47,041 nucleotides of DNA, taken from assembly GCF_003270085.1 (NCBI RefSeq), contig NZ_QFDQ01000037.1, positions 1 to 47,041 of the forward strand. Reading direction: 5' to 3'. Origin of the DNA: Streptomyces triticisoli (GTDB lineage: Bacteria > Actinomycetota > Actinomycetes > Streptomycetales > Streptomycetaceae). The notes under the pieces were generated by a model. It was not told the origin of the DNA. It did not search any database and saw nothing but the letters and a program-made list of their open reading frames with translations. Each line of letters starts with the position of its first letter. The stretch's first letter is position 1. The position numbers and the translations under genes are program-made. Positions 25,964 to 35,472 of the stretch are shown here, piece by piece.

Positions 25964-26758
25964 GTGGCCGGACCGACTGCCGCCGAACGCGGTGAACGCC
26001 AACAGGAGTCGGCCGGCCCGCCTCCGAGCCGCCGGCTCGGGCGGATGCGCCCTCGTACGATCGTCATTCTTTCGCTGACCGTGCTGCTCCTCAACGCCGG
26101 TTCGCTGTGGATGCTGTACGGCTCCGAGCGGACGCACGTGAAGCGCGTGTCCGTCTCCGGGGCACGGGTCCTGACGCCGGAGGAGGTGCGCGCCGTCGCG
26201 AAGGTGCGGCTGGGAAGCCCGTTGGTTTCCGTCGACACCGACAGGGTCGCGGCCCGGCTGCGCCGTGAATTGCCTCGAATTGACTCGGTCGACGTCGAGC
26301 GTTCATGGCCCGACGGAATCGAGCTGAAAGTGGTCGAGCGCACTCCGGTCATGGTGGAGGAAAAGGGCGGAAAGTTCGTCGAAGTGGACCGTGACGGTGT
26401 CCGGTTCGCCACGGTTTCCCAGGCGCCGAAAGGCGTACCCGTCCTGGAATTGTCGCTTTCCCGGTCGAGCTCGGCGGCGGCGAGCCTGCGGCGGTTCGGC
26501 GAGAGCCGGCTCGTGCGCGAGGCGGTCACGGTCGCCGGGCAGATTCCCGCCGCGGTCGCACGTGAGACGCGGGTCGTCAAGGTCCGCACCTATGACGACA
26601 TCTCGCTGGAGTTGAGCGATGGGCGCACCGTCGCCTGGGGCAGCAGCGCGAACGGCCGCCTGAAGGTCCGCGCGCTCACCGCGCTGATGAAAGCGGCGCC
26701 GGAAGCGCGCCACTTCGACGTCAGGGTTCCCACCGCCCCGGCATCAACAGGGAGTTGA
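25964..26758 (+). CDS. ftsQ: Cell division protein FtsQ
   Basis: 264 aa from GTG 25964, with an AAGGG about 10 nt upstream. A basic cytoplasmic tail is followed by one transmembrane helix (TIVILSLTVLLLNAGSLWMLY, about residues 32-52). A POTRA domain begins at VKRVSVSGARVLTPEEV, then comes the FtsQ beta domain (ELKVVERTPVMVEEKGGKFVEVDRDGV). It connects early and late divisome proteins. The middle (about 26250-26460) is noticeably less GC-rich than its neighbours. Confidence 0.93.
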   Translation: MAGPTAAERGERQQESAGPPPSRRLGRMRPRTIVILSLTVLLLNAGSLWMLYGSERTHVKRVSVSGARVLTPEEVRAVAKVRLGSPLVSVDTDRVAARLRRELPRIDSVDVERSWPDGIELKVVERTPVMVEEKGGKFVEVDRDGVRFATVSQAPKGVPVLELSLSRSSSAAASLRRFGESRLVREAVTVAGQIPAAVARETRVVKVRTYDDISLELSDGRTVAWGSSANGRLKVRALTALMKAAPEARHFDVRVPTAPASTGS

Positions 26759-26786
26759 CGGGCATCCGTGCAGGCCAGCACCCTGG

Positions 26787-26817
26787 TTGGGCAGCGCTGT
26801 GCCTGATCACATAGGGT
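26787..26817 (+). promoter_or_regulatory. Candidate ftsZ promoter, upstream
   Basis: TTGGGC (26787-26792) and TAGGGT (26812-26817), with a 19-nt spacer, about 220 nt upstream of ftsZ. The spacer is longer than ideal, so the call is tentative. ftsZ of Streptomyces is known to have several promoters in this gap. Confidence 0.35.
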
Positions 26818-26848
26818 GAAAAGAAAAACGGGAGGTTCGGCGTGTTCG

Positions 26849-26878
26849 TTGAACGGGCGCCACTTGTCGACTTAGTGT
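26849..26878 (+). promoter_or_regulatory. Candidate ftsZ promoter, downstream, next to GACAC repeats
   Basis: TTGAAC (26849-26854) and TAGTGT (26873-26878) with an 18-nt spacer. GTGTC, the complement of the WhiA core GACAC, overlaps the -10. A GACAC follows at 26904-26908 and another at 27005-27009. WhiA/WhiB activation of ftsZ during sporulation is established in Streptomyces; assignment to these bases is inference. Confidence 0.5.
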
Positions 26879-26908
26879 CCTGTTCCGAAGACTTCAGGGA
26901 ACAGACAC
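26875..26908 (+). promoter_or_regulatory. Inverted repeat at the ftsZ promoter
   Basis: CTGTTCC (26880-26886) pairs with GGAACAG (26898-26904), and the flanking GTGT with ACAC, with one unpaired C. The whole spans the -10 and the probable start of the downstream promoter, so it could be a protein site or an RNA hairpin in the ftsZ leader. Confidence 0.55.
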
Positions 26909-26913
26909 ACTGG

Positions 26914-26934
26914 TAACCCTAAACTTCAGGGTTA
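26914..26934 (+). promoter_or_regulatory. Second inverted repeat in the ftsZ leader
   Basis: TAACCCT and AGGGTTA form perfect 7-bp arms around a 7-nt loop. It is AT-richer than the surroundings and about 100 nt upstream of the ftsZ start. Confidence 0.55.
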
Positions 26935-27036
26935 GGGTTCGGGTCGGCGTTCGGACCGTCCCATTCGGCATCAGTCGTCGGTTCGCGGCAAGGCCGCGAG
27001 GCGGCGACACGTAACTCGAGGCGAGAGGCCTTCGAC

Positions 27037-28257
27037 GTGGCAGCACCGCAGAACTACCTCGCAGTCATCAAGGTCATCGGTGTCGGCGGCGGTGGTGTCA
27101 ATGCCATCAACCGGATGATCGAGGTCGGTCTCAAGGGCGTCGAGTTCATCGCCATCAACACCGACGCGCAGGCACTGTTGATGAGCGACGCCGACGTCAA
27201 GCTCGACGTCGGCCGCGAACTCACCCGCGGACTCGGCGCCGGAGCCAACCCGGCCGTCGGCCGCAAGGCCGCCGAGGACCACCGCGAGGAGATCGAGGAG
27301 GTCCTCAAGGGGGCCGACATGGTCTTCGTGACGGCCGGTGAAGGCGGCGGCACCGGCACCGGCGGCGCGCCCGTCGTGGCCAACATCGCACGCTCGCTCG
27401 GTGCCCTCACCATCGGCGTGGTCACGCGCCCGTTCACCTTCGAGGGACGGCGCCGCGCCAACCAGGCCGAGGACGGCATCGCGGAGCTCCGCGAAGAGGT
27501 CGACACCCTCATCGTCATCCCCAACGACCGGCTGCTGTCCATCTCGGACCGCCAGGTCAGCGTGCTCGACGCGTTCAAGTCCGCGGACCAGGTGCTGCTG
27601 TCCGGTGTGCAGGGCATCACCGACCTGATCACCACCCCCGGCCTGATCAACCTGGACTTCGCCGATGTGAAGTCGGTCATGTCCGAGGCCGGTTCGGCCC
27701 TGATGGGCATCGGCTCCGCCCGCGGCGACGACCGTGCGGTGGCCGCCGCCGAGATGGCGATCTCCTCGCCGCTGCTGGAGGCCTCCATCGACGGCGCCCG
27801 GGGCGTGCTGCTGTCCATCTCCGGCGGCAGCGACCTCGGCCTGTTCGAGATCAACGAGGCCGCCCAGCTGGTCAGCGAGGCCGCGCACCCCGAGGCCAAC
27901 ATCATCTTCGGCGCGGTCATCGACGACGCCCTCGGCGACGAGGTCCGGGTCACCGTGATCGCGGCCGGGTTCGACGGCGGCCAGCCGCCGGCCCGCCGGG
28001 ACAACGTCCTCGGCTCGGCCTCCTCCTCTTCCCCGGCCCCGGCCCGCCGCGAGGAGCCGGCCCCGGTACGGCAGCCGGAGAGCCGCCCGACCTTCGGCTC
28101 GCTGGGCAGCGTGACGCCGAAGGAGAACCCGGAGCCCGTCGCCCCGGAGCCGGTGCACGACCTGCCGCCCGCCGCCCCGCCGGTCACGCCGTCGCCGCGG
28201 CCCACCTACACGGACAGCGCGGCCGAGGAACTGGACGTACCGGACTTCCTCAAGTGA
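27037..28257 (+). CDS. ftsZ: Cell division tubulin homologue FtsZ
   Basis: 406 aa from GTG 27037, with GAGAGG 8 nt upstream. GTP-binding loop GGGTGTG is at residues 103-109 and the T7 catalytic loop NLDFAD at 205-210. N-terminal [19 protein letters not shown] is intact. A variable Pro/Ala/Ser-rich linker (about 318-395) ends in the conserved C-terminal peptide LDVPDFLK. It forms the Z-ring; in streptomycetes it forms vegetative cross-walls and sporulation ladders. Its expression is probably driven from the 278-bp upstream gap. The stop overlaps the next start by 4 nt. Confidence 0.98.
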   Translation: MAAPQNYLAVIKVIGVGGGGVNAINRMIEVGLKGVEFIAINTDAQALLMSDADVKLDVGRELTRGLGAGANPAVGRKAAEDHREEIEEVLKGADMVFVTAGEGGGTGTGGAPVVANIARSLGALTIGVVTRPFTFEGRRRANQAEDGIAELREEVDTLIVIPNDRLLSISDRQVSVLDAFKSADQVLLSGVQGITDLITTPGLINLDFADVKSVMSEAGSALMGIGSARGDDRAVAAAEMAISSPLLEASIDGARGVLLSISGGSDLGLFEINEAAQLVSEAAHPEANIIFGAVIDDALGDEVRVTVIAAGFDGGQPPARRDNVLGSASSSSPAPARREEPAPVRQPESRPTFGSLGSVTPKENPEPVAPEPVHDLPPAAPPVTPSPRPTYTDSAAEELDVPDFLK

Positions 28258-28985
28258 TAGGACAGCACGGCACCGTGAACGGCGCGCACTTCGCCTTCAC
28301 CGACCGGTGGGGCGGGGTGAGCGCCGTTCCGTACGAGGAGCTCAACCTCGGCGGCGCGGTGGGCGACGAGCCCGACGCCGTACGCACCAACCGGGAACTG
28401 GCCGCGGGGTCCCTCGGACTCGACCCGGCCCGGGTGGTCTGGATGAACCAGGTGCACGGCGCGGACGTGGCGGTGGTGGACGGTCCGTGGCCGGCCACCG
28501 CCGGCATCCCGTCCGTCGACGCGATCGTGACCGGGCAGCGGGGTCTCGCCCTCGCCGTGCTGACCGCCGACTGCGTGCCGGTGCTGCTGGCCGACCCGGT
28601 GGCCGGGGTGGTCGCCGCGGTCCATGCCGGACGGCCCGGCATGGTGGCCGGGGTGGTCCCCGCCGCCGTACGCGCCATGGCCGGACACGGCGCCGAACCG
28701 GCCCGGATCGTCGCCCGCACCGGACCCTCCGTGTGCGGTCGCTGCTACGAGGTGCCCGAGGCGATGCGCGCGGAGGTGGCCGCCGTCGAGCCGGCGGCGC
28801 ACGCCGAGACGAGTTGGGGCACTCCGGCCGTCGACGTGAGCGCCGGGGTGCACGCGCAACTGGAACGCCTCGGGGTGCACGACCGGCAGCAGTCGCCGGT
28901 GTGCACCCGGGAATCGGGGGACCACTTCTCGTACCGCCGCGACCGCACCACCGGTCGGCTCGCGGGCTATGTATGGCTGGACTGA
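28254..28985 (+). CDS. pgeF: PgeF/YlmD multicopper-oxidase-fold protein
   Basis: 243 aa from GTG 28254, overlapping the ftsZ stop (GTGA). Metal-site residues of the DUF152 family are all present: His68 in NQVHGAD, Cys107 in [10 protein letters not shown], His124 in [11 protein letters not shown]-terminal [11 protein letters not shown] is also typical. Members have been shown to act as polyphenol oxidases, purine nucleoside phosphorylases, or as peptidoglycan editing factor in E. coli. In Gram-positive dcw clusters it is called ylmD. Its position between ftsZ and ylmE suggests a cell wall quality-control role. Confidence 0.93.
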   Translation: MIGQHGTVNGAHFAFTDRWGGVSAVPYEELNLGGAVGDEPDAVRTNRELAAGSLGLDPARVVWMNQVHGADVAVVDGPWPATAGIPSVDAIVTGQRGLALAVLTADCVPVLLADPVAGVVAAVHAGRPGMVAGVVPAAVRAMAGHGAEPARIVARTGPSVCGRCYEVPEAMRAEVAAVEPAAHAETSWGTPAVDVSAGVHAQLERLGVHDRQQSPVCTRESGDHFSYRRDRTTGRLAGYVWLD

Positions 28986-29002
28986 TGGGGCACGACGGAC
29001 GC

Positions 29003-29734
29003 ATGACGGACCACAGGGACGACCGTAGGGACGAACTCGCCGCGAATCTGGCGAAGGTGGAGCGGCGCATCGCCGCGGCGTGCGCTGCCGCGGGCCGGCC
29101 GCGCGAGGAGGTGACCCTCGTCGTGGTCACCAAGACCTACCCGGCCGCGGACGTGCGGATCCTGTCGGAACTCGGTGTGCGTCATGTGGCCGAGAACCGG
29201 GACCAGGAGGCGGCGCCCAAGGCCGCCGAGTGTGCGGATCTGCCGCTCACTTGGCATTTTGTTGGTCAACTTCAGACCAACAAGGTGCGATCCGTGGTCG
29301 GTTATGCCGATATCGTGCAGTCCGTCGATCGTTCCCGGCTGATCACGGCGCTGTCGAGGGAGGCCGTACGGGCGGGGCGCGAGCTGGGCTGCCTCATCCA
29401 GGTCGCGCTGGACGCGGGAGAGGGCGGACGGGGGGAGCGGGGAGGCGTGGCGCCGGGCGGAGTCGAGGAGTTGGCCGACCTCGTCGCCCGGTCCGAGGGG
29501 CTGCGGCTCGACGGGCTGATGACCGTCGCCCCGCTGACCGGCGAGTACGCCGGCCGTCAACAGGCGGCGTTCGAGCGGCTCATGGATTTGTCGACCGACC
29601 TGCGCGGTGCCCATCCGGCTGCCACCATGGTCTCGGCAGGGATGAGCGGGGACCTCGAGCAGGCCGTGGCGGCCGGGGCGACACATGTACGCGTCGGTAC
29701 CGCGGTACTCGGAGTCCGCCCCAGGCTCGGGTAA
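29003..29734 (+). CDS. ylmE: YggS/YlmE family PLP-binding protein
   Basis: 243 aa from ATG 29003 ([20 protein letters not shown]). ATG 28985, which overlaps the pgeF stop by 1 nt, is the alternative. The PLP-binding lysine is Lys44 in [12 protein letters not shown]. Further family signatures: [49 protein letters not shown], and the C-terminal [28 protein letters not shown]. These TIM-barrel proteins (PLPBP) maintain PLP and amino acid homeostasis. In Streptomyces ylmE lies between ylmD and sepF. Confidence 0.92.
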   Translation: MTDHRDDRRDELAANLAKVERRIAAACAAAGRPREEVTLVVVTKTYPAADVRILSELGVRHVAENRDQEAAPKAAECADLPLTWHFVGQLQTNKVRSVVGYADIVQSVDRSRLITALSREAVRAGRELGCLIQVALDAGEGGRGERGGVAPGGVEELADLVARSEGLRLDGLMTVAPLTGEYAGRQQAAFERLMDLSTDLRGAHPAATMVSAGMSGDLEQAVAAGATHVRVGTAVLGVRPRLG

Positions 29735-29862
29735 CGTCGCCAAGAAGTCGGACCACAGCAGAAAATATGGTCAATACCGCCGAAATAAGGCGCAACGACC
29801 TCGTGGATCGCGGGCACTTGGCGGTCGTCAGCGGATCCACCACAGAGCGGAGGACTCAGAGC

Positions 29863-30504
29863 ATGGCCGGCGCGATGCGCAAGATGGCGGTCTACCTCGG
29901 CCTCGTGGAGGACGATGGGTACGACGGCCGGGGATTCGACCCCGATGACGACTTCGAGCCCGAGCTGGACCCGGAGCCCGAGCGGGACCGCCGACGGCAC
30001 GAGCCGTCGCACCAGTCACATGGAACACACCAGCCTCAAAGGGATGAACCGGTGCGAGTGGTGCAGCCTCCGGCGCCGCGCGAACCGCTGTCCCCCTCCG
30101 CTTCGCTCCCGGCGGAATCCGGGCGTCCGGCGCGCATCGCGCCCGTGGCATCCATCACACAAGAACGCGCGAGCCTGGAGAAGAACGCACCGGTGATCAT
30201 GCCCAAGGTCGTGTCGGAACGTGAGCCGTACCGGATCACCACACTTCACCCCCGGACGTACAACGAGGCCCGTACCATCGGAGAACACTTCCGTGAGGGC
30301 ACTCCGGTGATCATGAATCTGACTGAGATGGATGACACAGACGCGAAGCGACTTGTCGACTTTGCGGCTGGTTTGGTGTTTGGTCTTCACGGCAGTATCG
30401 AGCGGGTGACGCAGAAGGTGTTCCTCTTGTCGCCTGCTAACGTCGATGTCACGGCGGAGGACAAGGCCCGCATCGCAGAGGGCGGGTTCTTCAACCAGAG
30501 CTGA
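29863..30504 (+). CDS. sepF: Cell division protein SepF
   Basis: 213 aa from ATG 29863 ([18 protein letters not shown]), GGAGG 9 nt upstream. An in-frame ATG at 29767 would add 32 residues but lacks a ribosome-binding site. The amphipathic N-terminal helix would be the membrane anchor. An acidic, disordered linker (about 20-115) follows, then the SepF core: [56 protein letters not shown]. SepF tethers FtsZ to the membrane, taking the place of FtsA, which is absent from this cluster. The upstream 128 nt include an AT-rich patch (29763-29790). Confidence 0.95.
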   Translation: MAGAMRKMAVYLGLVEDDGYDGRGFDPDDDFEPELDPEPERDRRRHEPSHQSHGTHQPQRDEPVRVVQPPAPREPLSPSASLPAESGRPARIAPVASITQERASLEKNAPVIMPKVVSEREPYRITTLHPRTYNEARTIGEHFREGTPVIMNLTEMDDTDAKRLVDFAAGLVFGLHGSIERVTQKVFLLSPANVDVTAEDKARIAEGGFFNQS

Positions 30505-30566
30505 GACGCACTACCGCAACACTGGCAAGAACTGGTACGGAAACAGGGGAGAGGGAAGCACCGATC

Positions 30567-30857
30567 ATGGGTGTGTTTCTGGATGTGATCCACATCGCGT
30601 TGATGGTGTTCCTCATCGTGCTCATCTTCCGGCTGGTCATGGACTATGTGTTCCAGTTCGCCCGCTCGTGGCAACCCGGCAAGGCGATGGTGGTCGTTCT
30701 GGAGGCCACCTACACTGTCACCGATCCACCACTGAAGCTTCTGCGGCGGTTCATCCCGCCGTTGCGTCTCGGGGGCGTGGCGCTAGACCTGTCCTTCTTC
30801 GTTCTGATGATCATCGTCTATATCCTCATCTCCGTCGTGGGGGGCCTGCCGAGGTGA
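30567..30857 (+). CDS. sepG: YggT family membrane protein SepG (YlmG)
   Basis: 96 aa from ATG 30567, with GAGAGGG about 10 nt upstream. Two transmembrane helices (residues about 5-25 and 72-93) flank a loop with ATYTVTDPPLKLLRRFIPPLRLGG, the YggT signature. In Streptomyces coelicolor the homologue (SepG) helps place SsgB and compact nucleoids during sporulation. It sits between sepF and divIVA as in that species. Confidence 0.93.
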   Translation: MGVFLDVIHIALMVFLIVLIFRLVMDYVFQFARSWQPGKAMVVVLEATYTVTDPPLKLLRRFIPPLRLGGVALDLSFFVLMIIVYILISVVGGLPR

Positions 30858-30909
30858 CTGTGGACGATACGGTCTTGCCGACTGCCGATGACTACGTTGA
30901 GGTGAAGAG

Positions 30910-32088
30910 ATGCCGTTGACCCCCGAGGACGTGCGGAACAAGCAGTTCACGACCGTCCGCCTCCGTGAAGGCTATGACGAGGACGAGGTCGATGCCTTCC
31001 TCGACGAGGTCGAGGCCGAGCTGACCCGCCTGCTCCGCGAGAACGAGGACCTGCGCGCCAAACTGGCCGCGGCCACGCGTGCCGCTGCCCAGAACCAGCA
31101 GAACATGCGCAAGCCTCCGGAGGACCAGCAGCATCCGCAGCACCCGCAGCAGCAGGGCATGCGAGGGCCGGGCGCTCCGGTGCCCGCCGGGATATCGGGC
31201 CCACCGCAGCAGCAGATGGGCGGCCCCATGGGCGGTCCGCCCCAGCTGCCGAGCGGTGCCCCGCAGCTGCCCGCCGGCCCGGGCGGTCAGGGTCCCCAGG
31301 GCCCCGGCCCGATGGGTCAGGGTCCCGGCCCGATGGGTCAGGGTCCCGGTCCGATGGGTGGCCCGGGCCCGATGCAGGGTCAGGGTCCCGGTCCGATGGG
31401 TGGCCCCGGTCCGATGCAGGGCATGGGTCCCGGTCCGATGGGCGGCCCCGGTCCCATGGGCGGTCCCGGCCCGATGGGTCAGGGCCCCGGTGGCGACAGC
31501 GCCGCGCGCGTTCTGTCGCTGGCTCAGCAGACCGCCGACCAGGCGATCGCCGAGGCGCGTTCCGAGGCCAACAAGATCGTGGGCGAGGCCCGTTCGCGGG
31601 CTGAGGGGCTGGAGCGTGACGCCCGGGCCAAGGCCGACGCGCTGGAGCGGGACGCGCAGGAGAAGCACCGTGTGGCGATGGGCTCCCTGGAGTCCGCTCG
31701 CGCCACGCTGGAGCGCAAGGTCGAGGACCTGCGGGGCTTCGAGCGCGAGTACCGTACGCGGCTGAAGTCGTACCTGGAGTCCCAGCTGCGTCAGCTGGAG
31801 ACCCAGTCCGACGACTCGCTGGCCCCGCCGCGGACTCCGGCGGCCGCGTCGCTGCCGCCGTCCCCGACGCCCTCCATGGCCCCGGCCGGCGCGAGCGCCC
31901 CGTCCTACGGCGGCAACCAGCCGATGGGCGGCGGGCCGAGCCCGTCCGGGCCGTCCTACGCCGGGCAGCAGCAGATGACTCCGGCGATGACCCAGCCGAT
32001 GGCGCCGGTGCGTCCGCAGGGGCCGTCGCCGATGGGGCAGGCGCCCTCGCCGATGCGGGGTTTCCTGATCGACGAGGACGACAACTGA
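30910..32088 (+). CDS. divIVA: Polar growth protein DivIVA
   Basis: 392 aa from ATG 30910 with GAGGTGA upstream. The N-terminal DivIVA domain ([36 protein letters not shown]) has the membrane-binding and coiled-coil features of the family. A low-complexity stretch follows (about residues 65-195), rich in Pro/Gly/Met/Gln with GPGPMGG-type repeats. The second coiled coil comes next ([26 protein letters not shown] onward), and the tail ends FLIDEDDN. It marks hyphal tips and directs apical wall synthesis; it is essential in S. coelicolor. A strong terminator follows. Confidence 0.96.
   Translation: MPLTPEDVRNKQFTTVRLREGYDEDEVDAFLDEVEAELTRLLRENEDLRAKLAAATRAAAQNQQNMRKPPEDQQHPQHPQQQGMRGPGAPVPAGISGPPQQQMGGPMGGPPQLPSGAPQLPAGPGGQGPQGPGPMGQGPGPMGQGPGPMGGPGPMQGQGPGPMGGPGPMQGMGPGPMGGPGPMGGPGPMGQGPGGDSAARVLSLAQQTADQAIAEARSEANKIVGEARSRAEGLERDARAKADALERDAQEKHRVAMGSLESARATLERKVEDLRGFEREYRTRLKSYLESQLRQLETQSDDSLAPPRTPAAASLPPSPTPSMAPAGASAPSYGGNQPMGGGPSPSGPSYAGQQQMTPAMTQPMAPVRPQGPSPMGQAPSPMRGFLIDEDDN
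31297..31490 (+). repeat. Low-complexity tandem repeats in divIVA
   Basis: Repeated GGTCCCGGYCCGATGGGY-type units encode GPGPMG(Q/G) motifs in the linker between the two coiled coils. They form an imperfect minisatellite likely to vary in length. Confidence 0.85.
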
Positions 32089-32138
32089 GCGGCCCGTAAC
32101 GGGTTCTGTGTGACGAGGTAGGCATCGGCAGCCTGTGC

Positions 32139-32173
32139 GAACGGCCCCGGAGGATTTCCCTCCGGGGCCGTTC
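32139..32173. terminator. Strong terminator after divIVA
   Basis: Perfect 15-bp inverted repeat, GAACGGCCCCGGAGG (32139-32153) and its complement (32159-32173), with an ATTTC loop. It starts 50 nt past the divIVA stop and ends the dcw transcript. Confidence 0.85.
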
Positions 32174-32281
32174 CTGTGTGTCTCGTGTGCTGGGGCTCTC
32201 GCCCCGGACCCCCACCGGGGACCGTGTCCGGCTGCGGGCGGCCGGTGGCCGGCCGTGCAGTTCCCCGCGCCCCTCGGGGCC
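32174..32281. repeat. Streptomyces-type GC-rich interspersed repeat
   Basis: The sequence contains GGGGCTCTCGCCCC and GGCCGTGCAGTTCCCCGCGC followed by CCCTCGGGGC. I recall these as elements that occur very often between genes in Streptomyces genomes. It fills the gap between two convergent terminators. No coding potential is seen. Confidence 0.5.
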
Positions 32282-32315
32282 CCCTCCAGGGGCCCCCTGC
32301 GGGGCCCCTGGAGGG
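32282..32315 (-). terminator. Terminator of ileS
   Basis: Perfect 15-bp inverted repeat: CCCTCCAGGGGCCCC (32282-32296) and its complement (32301-32315), with a CTGC loop. It directly abuts the ileS stop codon. Confidence 0.8.
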
Positions 32316-35300
32316 CTACGCCTTGCGGAGTCGGAACGTGAGCGACAGACCCTCGTCGGCGACGGCGTCGCCGTACGTGTCGTCCGCCTCGCCCTGGGCG
32401 AAGTCCGTCGCCAGGACCTCCTCGGAGATGAGACCGGCGTGTTCGGTCAGCGCGGCGATCGTCGCCGGGTCCGTCGCGGCCCAGCGCAGCGCGATGCGGT
32501 CGGCCACGTCGAGGCCGCTGTTCTTGCGGGCCTCCTGGATGAGGCGGATCGCGTCCCGGGCCAGGCCCGCACGCCGCAGTTCCTCCGTGATCTCCAGGTC
32601 CAGAGCCACCGTCGCACCCGCGTCGGACGCCACCGACCAGCCCTCGCGCGGAGTCTCCGTGACGATCACCTCGTCCGGGGCGAGGGTGATGGTCTCGCCG
32701 TCCACCTCCACCGACGCCGTACCCTCCCGCAGGGCCAGCGACAGCGCCGCCGCGTCCGCGTTCGCGATGGCCTTGGCCACCTCCTGGACCCGCTTGCCGA
32801 ACCGCTTGCCCAGCGCCCGGAAGTTGGCCTTCGCGGTGGTGTCCACCAGGGACCCGCCGACCTCGCTGAGCGACGCCAGGGAGGAGACGTTCAGCTCCTC
32901 CGTGATCTGCGCGTGCAGCTCCCGGTCCAGGGACTCGAAGCCCGCCGCCGCGACCAGCGCGCGCGAGAGCGGCTGGCGCGTCTTGACGCCCGACTCCGCG
33001 CGCGTGGCACGGCCCAGCTCCACCAGCCGCCGGACCAGCACCATCTGCCGCGACAGCTCCGGGTCGATCGCCGACAGGTCCGCCTCCGGCCAGCCGGCCA
33101 GGTGCACCGACTCCGGCGCGCCCGGGGTCACCGGCACGACCAGGTCCTGCCAGACCCGCTCGGTGATGAAGGGGGTGATCGGCGCCATCAGCTTCGTCAC
33201 CGTCTCCAGCACCTCGTGCAGCGTGCGCAGCGCGGCCTTCTCGCCCTGCCAGAAGCGGCGGCGCGAACGGCGGACGTACCAGTTCGACAGGTCGTCGACG
33301 AACGCCGACAGCAGCTTGCCCGCGCGCTGGGTGTCGTACCCCTCCAGCGCCTGCGTGACCTGGTCGGTCAGCGCGTGCAGCTCACTGAGCAGCCAGCGGT
33401 CCAGCAGCGGCCGGTCGGCCGGGGCCGGGTCGGCCTCGCTGGGCGCCCAGGCGGACGTACGGGCGTACAGCGCCTGGAAGGCGACCGTGTTCCAGTACGT
33501 CAGGAGCGTCTTGCGGACGACCTCCTGGATGGTGCCGTGGCCCACACGGCGGGCCGCCCACGGCGAGCCGCCGGCCGCCATGAACCAGCGCACCGCGTCC
33601 GCGCCGTGCTGGTCCATGAGCGGGATCGGCTGGAGGATGTTGCCCAGGTGCTTGGACATCTTCCGGCCGTCCTCGGCGAGGATGTGGCCCAGGCACACGA
33701 CGTTCTCGTACGAGGACCGGTCGAAGACCAGCGTGCCGACCGCCATCAGCGTGTAGAACCAGCCGCGGGTCTGGTCGATGGCCTCGCAGATGAACTGCGC
33801 CGGGTAACGGGCCTCGAACAGCTCCTTGTTCCTGTACGGGTAGCCCCACTGCGCGAACGGCATCGAACCCGAGTCGTACCAGGCGTCGATGACCTCCGGC
33901 ACGCGCGTGGCCGTCTCGCCGCACTGCGGGCACGGGAAGGTGACCGCGTCGATGAACGGGCGGTGCGGGTCCAGCTCCGACTGGTCCGTGCCGGTCAGTC
34001 CGGTCAGCTCCGCGCGCGAGCCGACGCAGGTGAGGTGTCCGTCCTCGCAGCGCCAGATCGGCAGCGGAGTGCCCCAGTAGCGGTTGCGGGACAGAGCCCA
34101 GTCGATGTTGTTGTTGAGCCAGTCGCCGTACCGGCCGTGCTTGACGCTCGAAGGGAACCAGTTGGTCTTCTCGTTCTCCTCCAGCAGCCGGTCCTTGATC
34201 GCGGTGGTGCGGATGTACCAGGACGGCTGCGCGTAGTACAGCAGCGCGGTGTGGCAGCGCCAGCAGTGCGGGTAGCTGTGCTCGTACGGCAGGTGCTGGA
34301 AGAGCAGGCCGCGGTCGGCGAGGTCCTGGGTGAGTTTTTCGTCGGCCTTCTTGAAGAAGACGCCGCCGATCAGGGGGAGGTCCTCCTCGAAGGTGCCGTC
34401 CGGGCGGACCGGGTTGACCACCGGCAGCCCGTAGGAGCGGCAGACCCTGAGGTCGTCCTCACCGAAGGCGGGGGACTGGTGGACCAGGCCCGTACCGTCC
34501 TCGGTGGTGACGTACTCGGCGTTGACCACGTAGTGGGCCGGCTCCGAGAACTCGACCAGTTCGAAGGGGCGTTGGTACGTCCAGCGCTCCATCTCGGCGC
34601 CGGTGAAGGTCTCGCCCGTGGTCTCCCAGCCCTCGCCGAGCGCCTTGCCGACGAGCGGTTCGGCGACGACCAGCCTCTCTGTGTGGTCCGGGCCCTTCGT
34701 CGCGACGACGTAGGTCACCTCGGGGTGCGCGGCCACCGCGGTGTTGGACACCAGCGTCCAGGGCGTGGTCGTCCACACCAGGAGCGCGGCCCGGCCGGCC
34801 AGCGGACCGGAGGTGAGCGGGAAACGGACGTAGACGGACGGGTCGACGACCGTCTCGTAGCCCTGGGCCAGCTCGTGGTCGGACAGGCCCGTGCCGCAGC
34901 GCGGGCACCAGGGGGCGACGCGGTGGTCCTGCACCAGCAGGCCCTTGTTGAAGATCTCCTTCAGGGACCACCAGACGGACTCGATGTACTCGGGCTCCAT
35001 GGTGACGTACGCCTCGTCGAGGTCGACCCAGTAGCCCATGCGGGTCGTCAGCTCGGAGAAGGCGTCGGTGTGGCGGAGCACGGACTCGCGGCACTTGGCG
35101 TTGAACTCGGCGATGCCGTACGCCTCGATGTCCTGCTTGCCGTTGAAGCCGAGCTCCTTCTCGACCGCCAGCTCCACCGGGAGGCCGTGGCAGTCCCAGC
35201 CGGCCTTGCGGGCGACGTGGTAACCGCGCATGGTGCGGAAGCGGGGGAAGACGTCCTTGAAGACGCGCGCCTCGATGTGGTGGGCGCCCGGCATGCCGTT

Positions 35301-35465
35301 GGCGGTGGGCGGGCCCTCGTAGAACACCCACTCGGGGCGGCCCTCGGACTGCTCCAGGCTCTTGGCGAAGATCTTCTGCTCGCGCCAGAAGTCGAGCACG
35401 GCGTGCTCGAGCGCGGGCAGGTCGACCTGGGCGGGCACCTGGCGGTACTGCGGCTGCGTACTCAA
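32316..35465 (-). CDS. ileS: Isoleucyl-tRNA synthetase, type 2, with swapped signature motif
   Basis: 1049 aa from TTG 35465 (STQPQYRQVPAQVDLPALE), with GGAGG 7 nt upstream inside a T-box sequestering hairpin. Class I synthetase: the region GPPTANGMPGAHHIEARVF holds the signature motif, here G60-A-H-H63 instead of HxGH. KMSK is at 602-605. The editing domain (WTTTPWTLVSNTAVAAHPEVTYV), zinc-type segments (CPRCGTGLS, CPQCG) and a long anticodon-binding C-terminus are present. Length and sequence fit the eukaryote-like IleRS2 group. It charges tRNA-Ile and edits misactivated valine. IleRS2 enzymes resist mupirocin, and the swapped motif is reported to raise resistance further. Confidence 0.95.
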   Translation of the reverse strand: MSTQPQYRQVPAQVDLPALEHAVLDFWREQKIFAKSLEQSEGRPEWVFYEGPPTANGMPGAHHIEARVFKDVFPRFRTMRGYHVARKAGWDCHGLPVELAVEKELGFNGKQDIEAYGIAEFNAKCRESVLRHTDAFSELTTRMGYWVDLDEAYVTMEPEYIESVWWSLKEIFNKGLLVQDHRVAPWCPRCGTGLSDHELAQGYETVVDPSVYVRFPLTSGPLAGRAALLVWTTTPWTLVSNTAVAAHPEVTYVVATKGPDHTERLVVAEPLVGKALGEGWETTGETFTGAEMERWTYQRPFELVEFSEPAHYVVNAEYVTTEDGTGLVHQSPAFGEDDLRVCRSYGLPVVNPVRPDGTFEEDLPLIGGVFFKKADEKLTQDLADRGLLFQHLPYEHSYPHCWRCHTALLYYAQPSWYIRTTAIKDRLLEENEKTNWFPSSVKHGRYGDWLNNNIDWALSRNRYWGTPLPIWRCEDGHLTCVGSRAELTGLTGTDQSELDPHRPFIDAVTFPCPQCGETATRVPEVIDAWYDSGSMPFAQWGYPYRNKELFEARYPAQFICEAIDQTRGWFYTLMAVGTLVFDRSSYENVVCLGHILAEDGRKMSKHLGNILQPIPLMDQHGADAVRWFMAAGGSPWAARRVGHGTIQEVVRKTLLTYWNTVAFQALYARTSAWAPSEADPAPADRPLLDRWLLSELHALTDQVTQALEGYDTQRAGKLLSAFVDDLSNWYVRRSRRRFWQGEKAALRTLHEVLETVTKLMAPITPFITERVWQDLVVPVTPGAPESVHLAGWPEADLSAIDPELSRQMVLVRRLVELGRATRAESGVKTRQPLSRALVAAAGFESLDRELHAQITEELNVSSLASLSEVGGSLVDTTAKANFRALGKRFGKRVQEVAKAIANADAAALSLALREGTASVEVDGETITLAPDEVIVTETPREGWSVASDAGATVALDLEITEELRRAGLARDAIRLIQEARKNSGLDVADRIALRWAATDPATIAALTEHAGLISEEVLATDFAQGEADDTYGDAVADEGLSLTFRLRKA

Positions 35466-35472
35466 CGAGCTT

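Noticed and set aside
26921..26940. Telomere-like GGGTTAGGGTT in the ftsZ leader
   Set aside because: Only about two units and explained by the TAACCCT/AGGGTTA inverted repeat.
29767..29862. Upstream in-frame ATG for sepF
   Set aside because: It lacks a ribosome-binding site, and the added residues are not typical of SepF, whose known N-terminal amphipathic helix starts at the chosen ATG.
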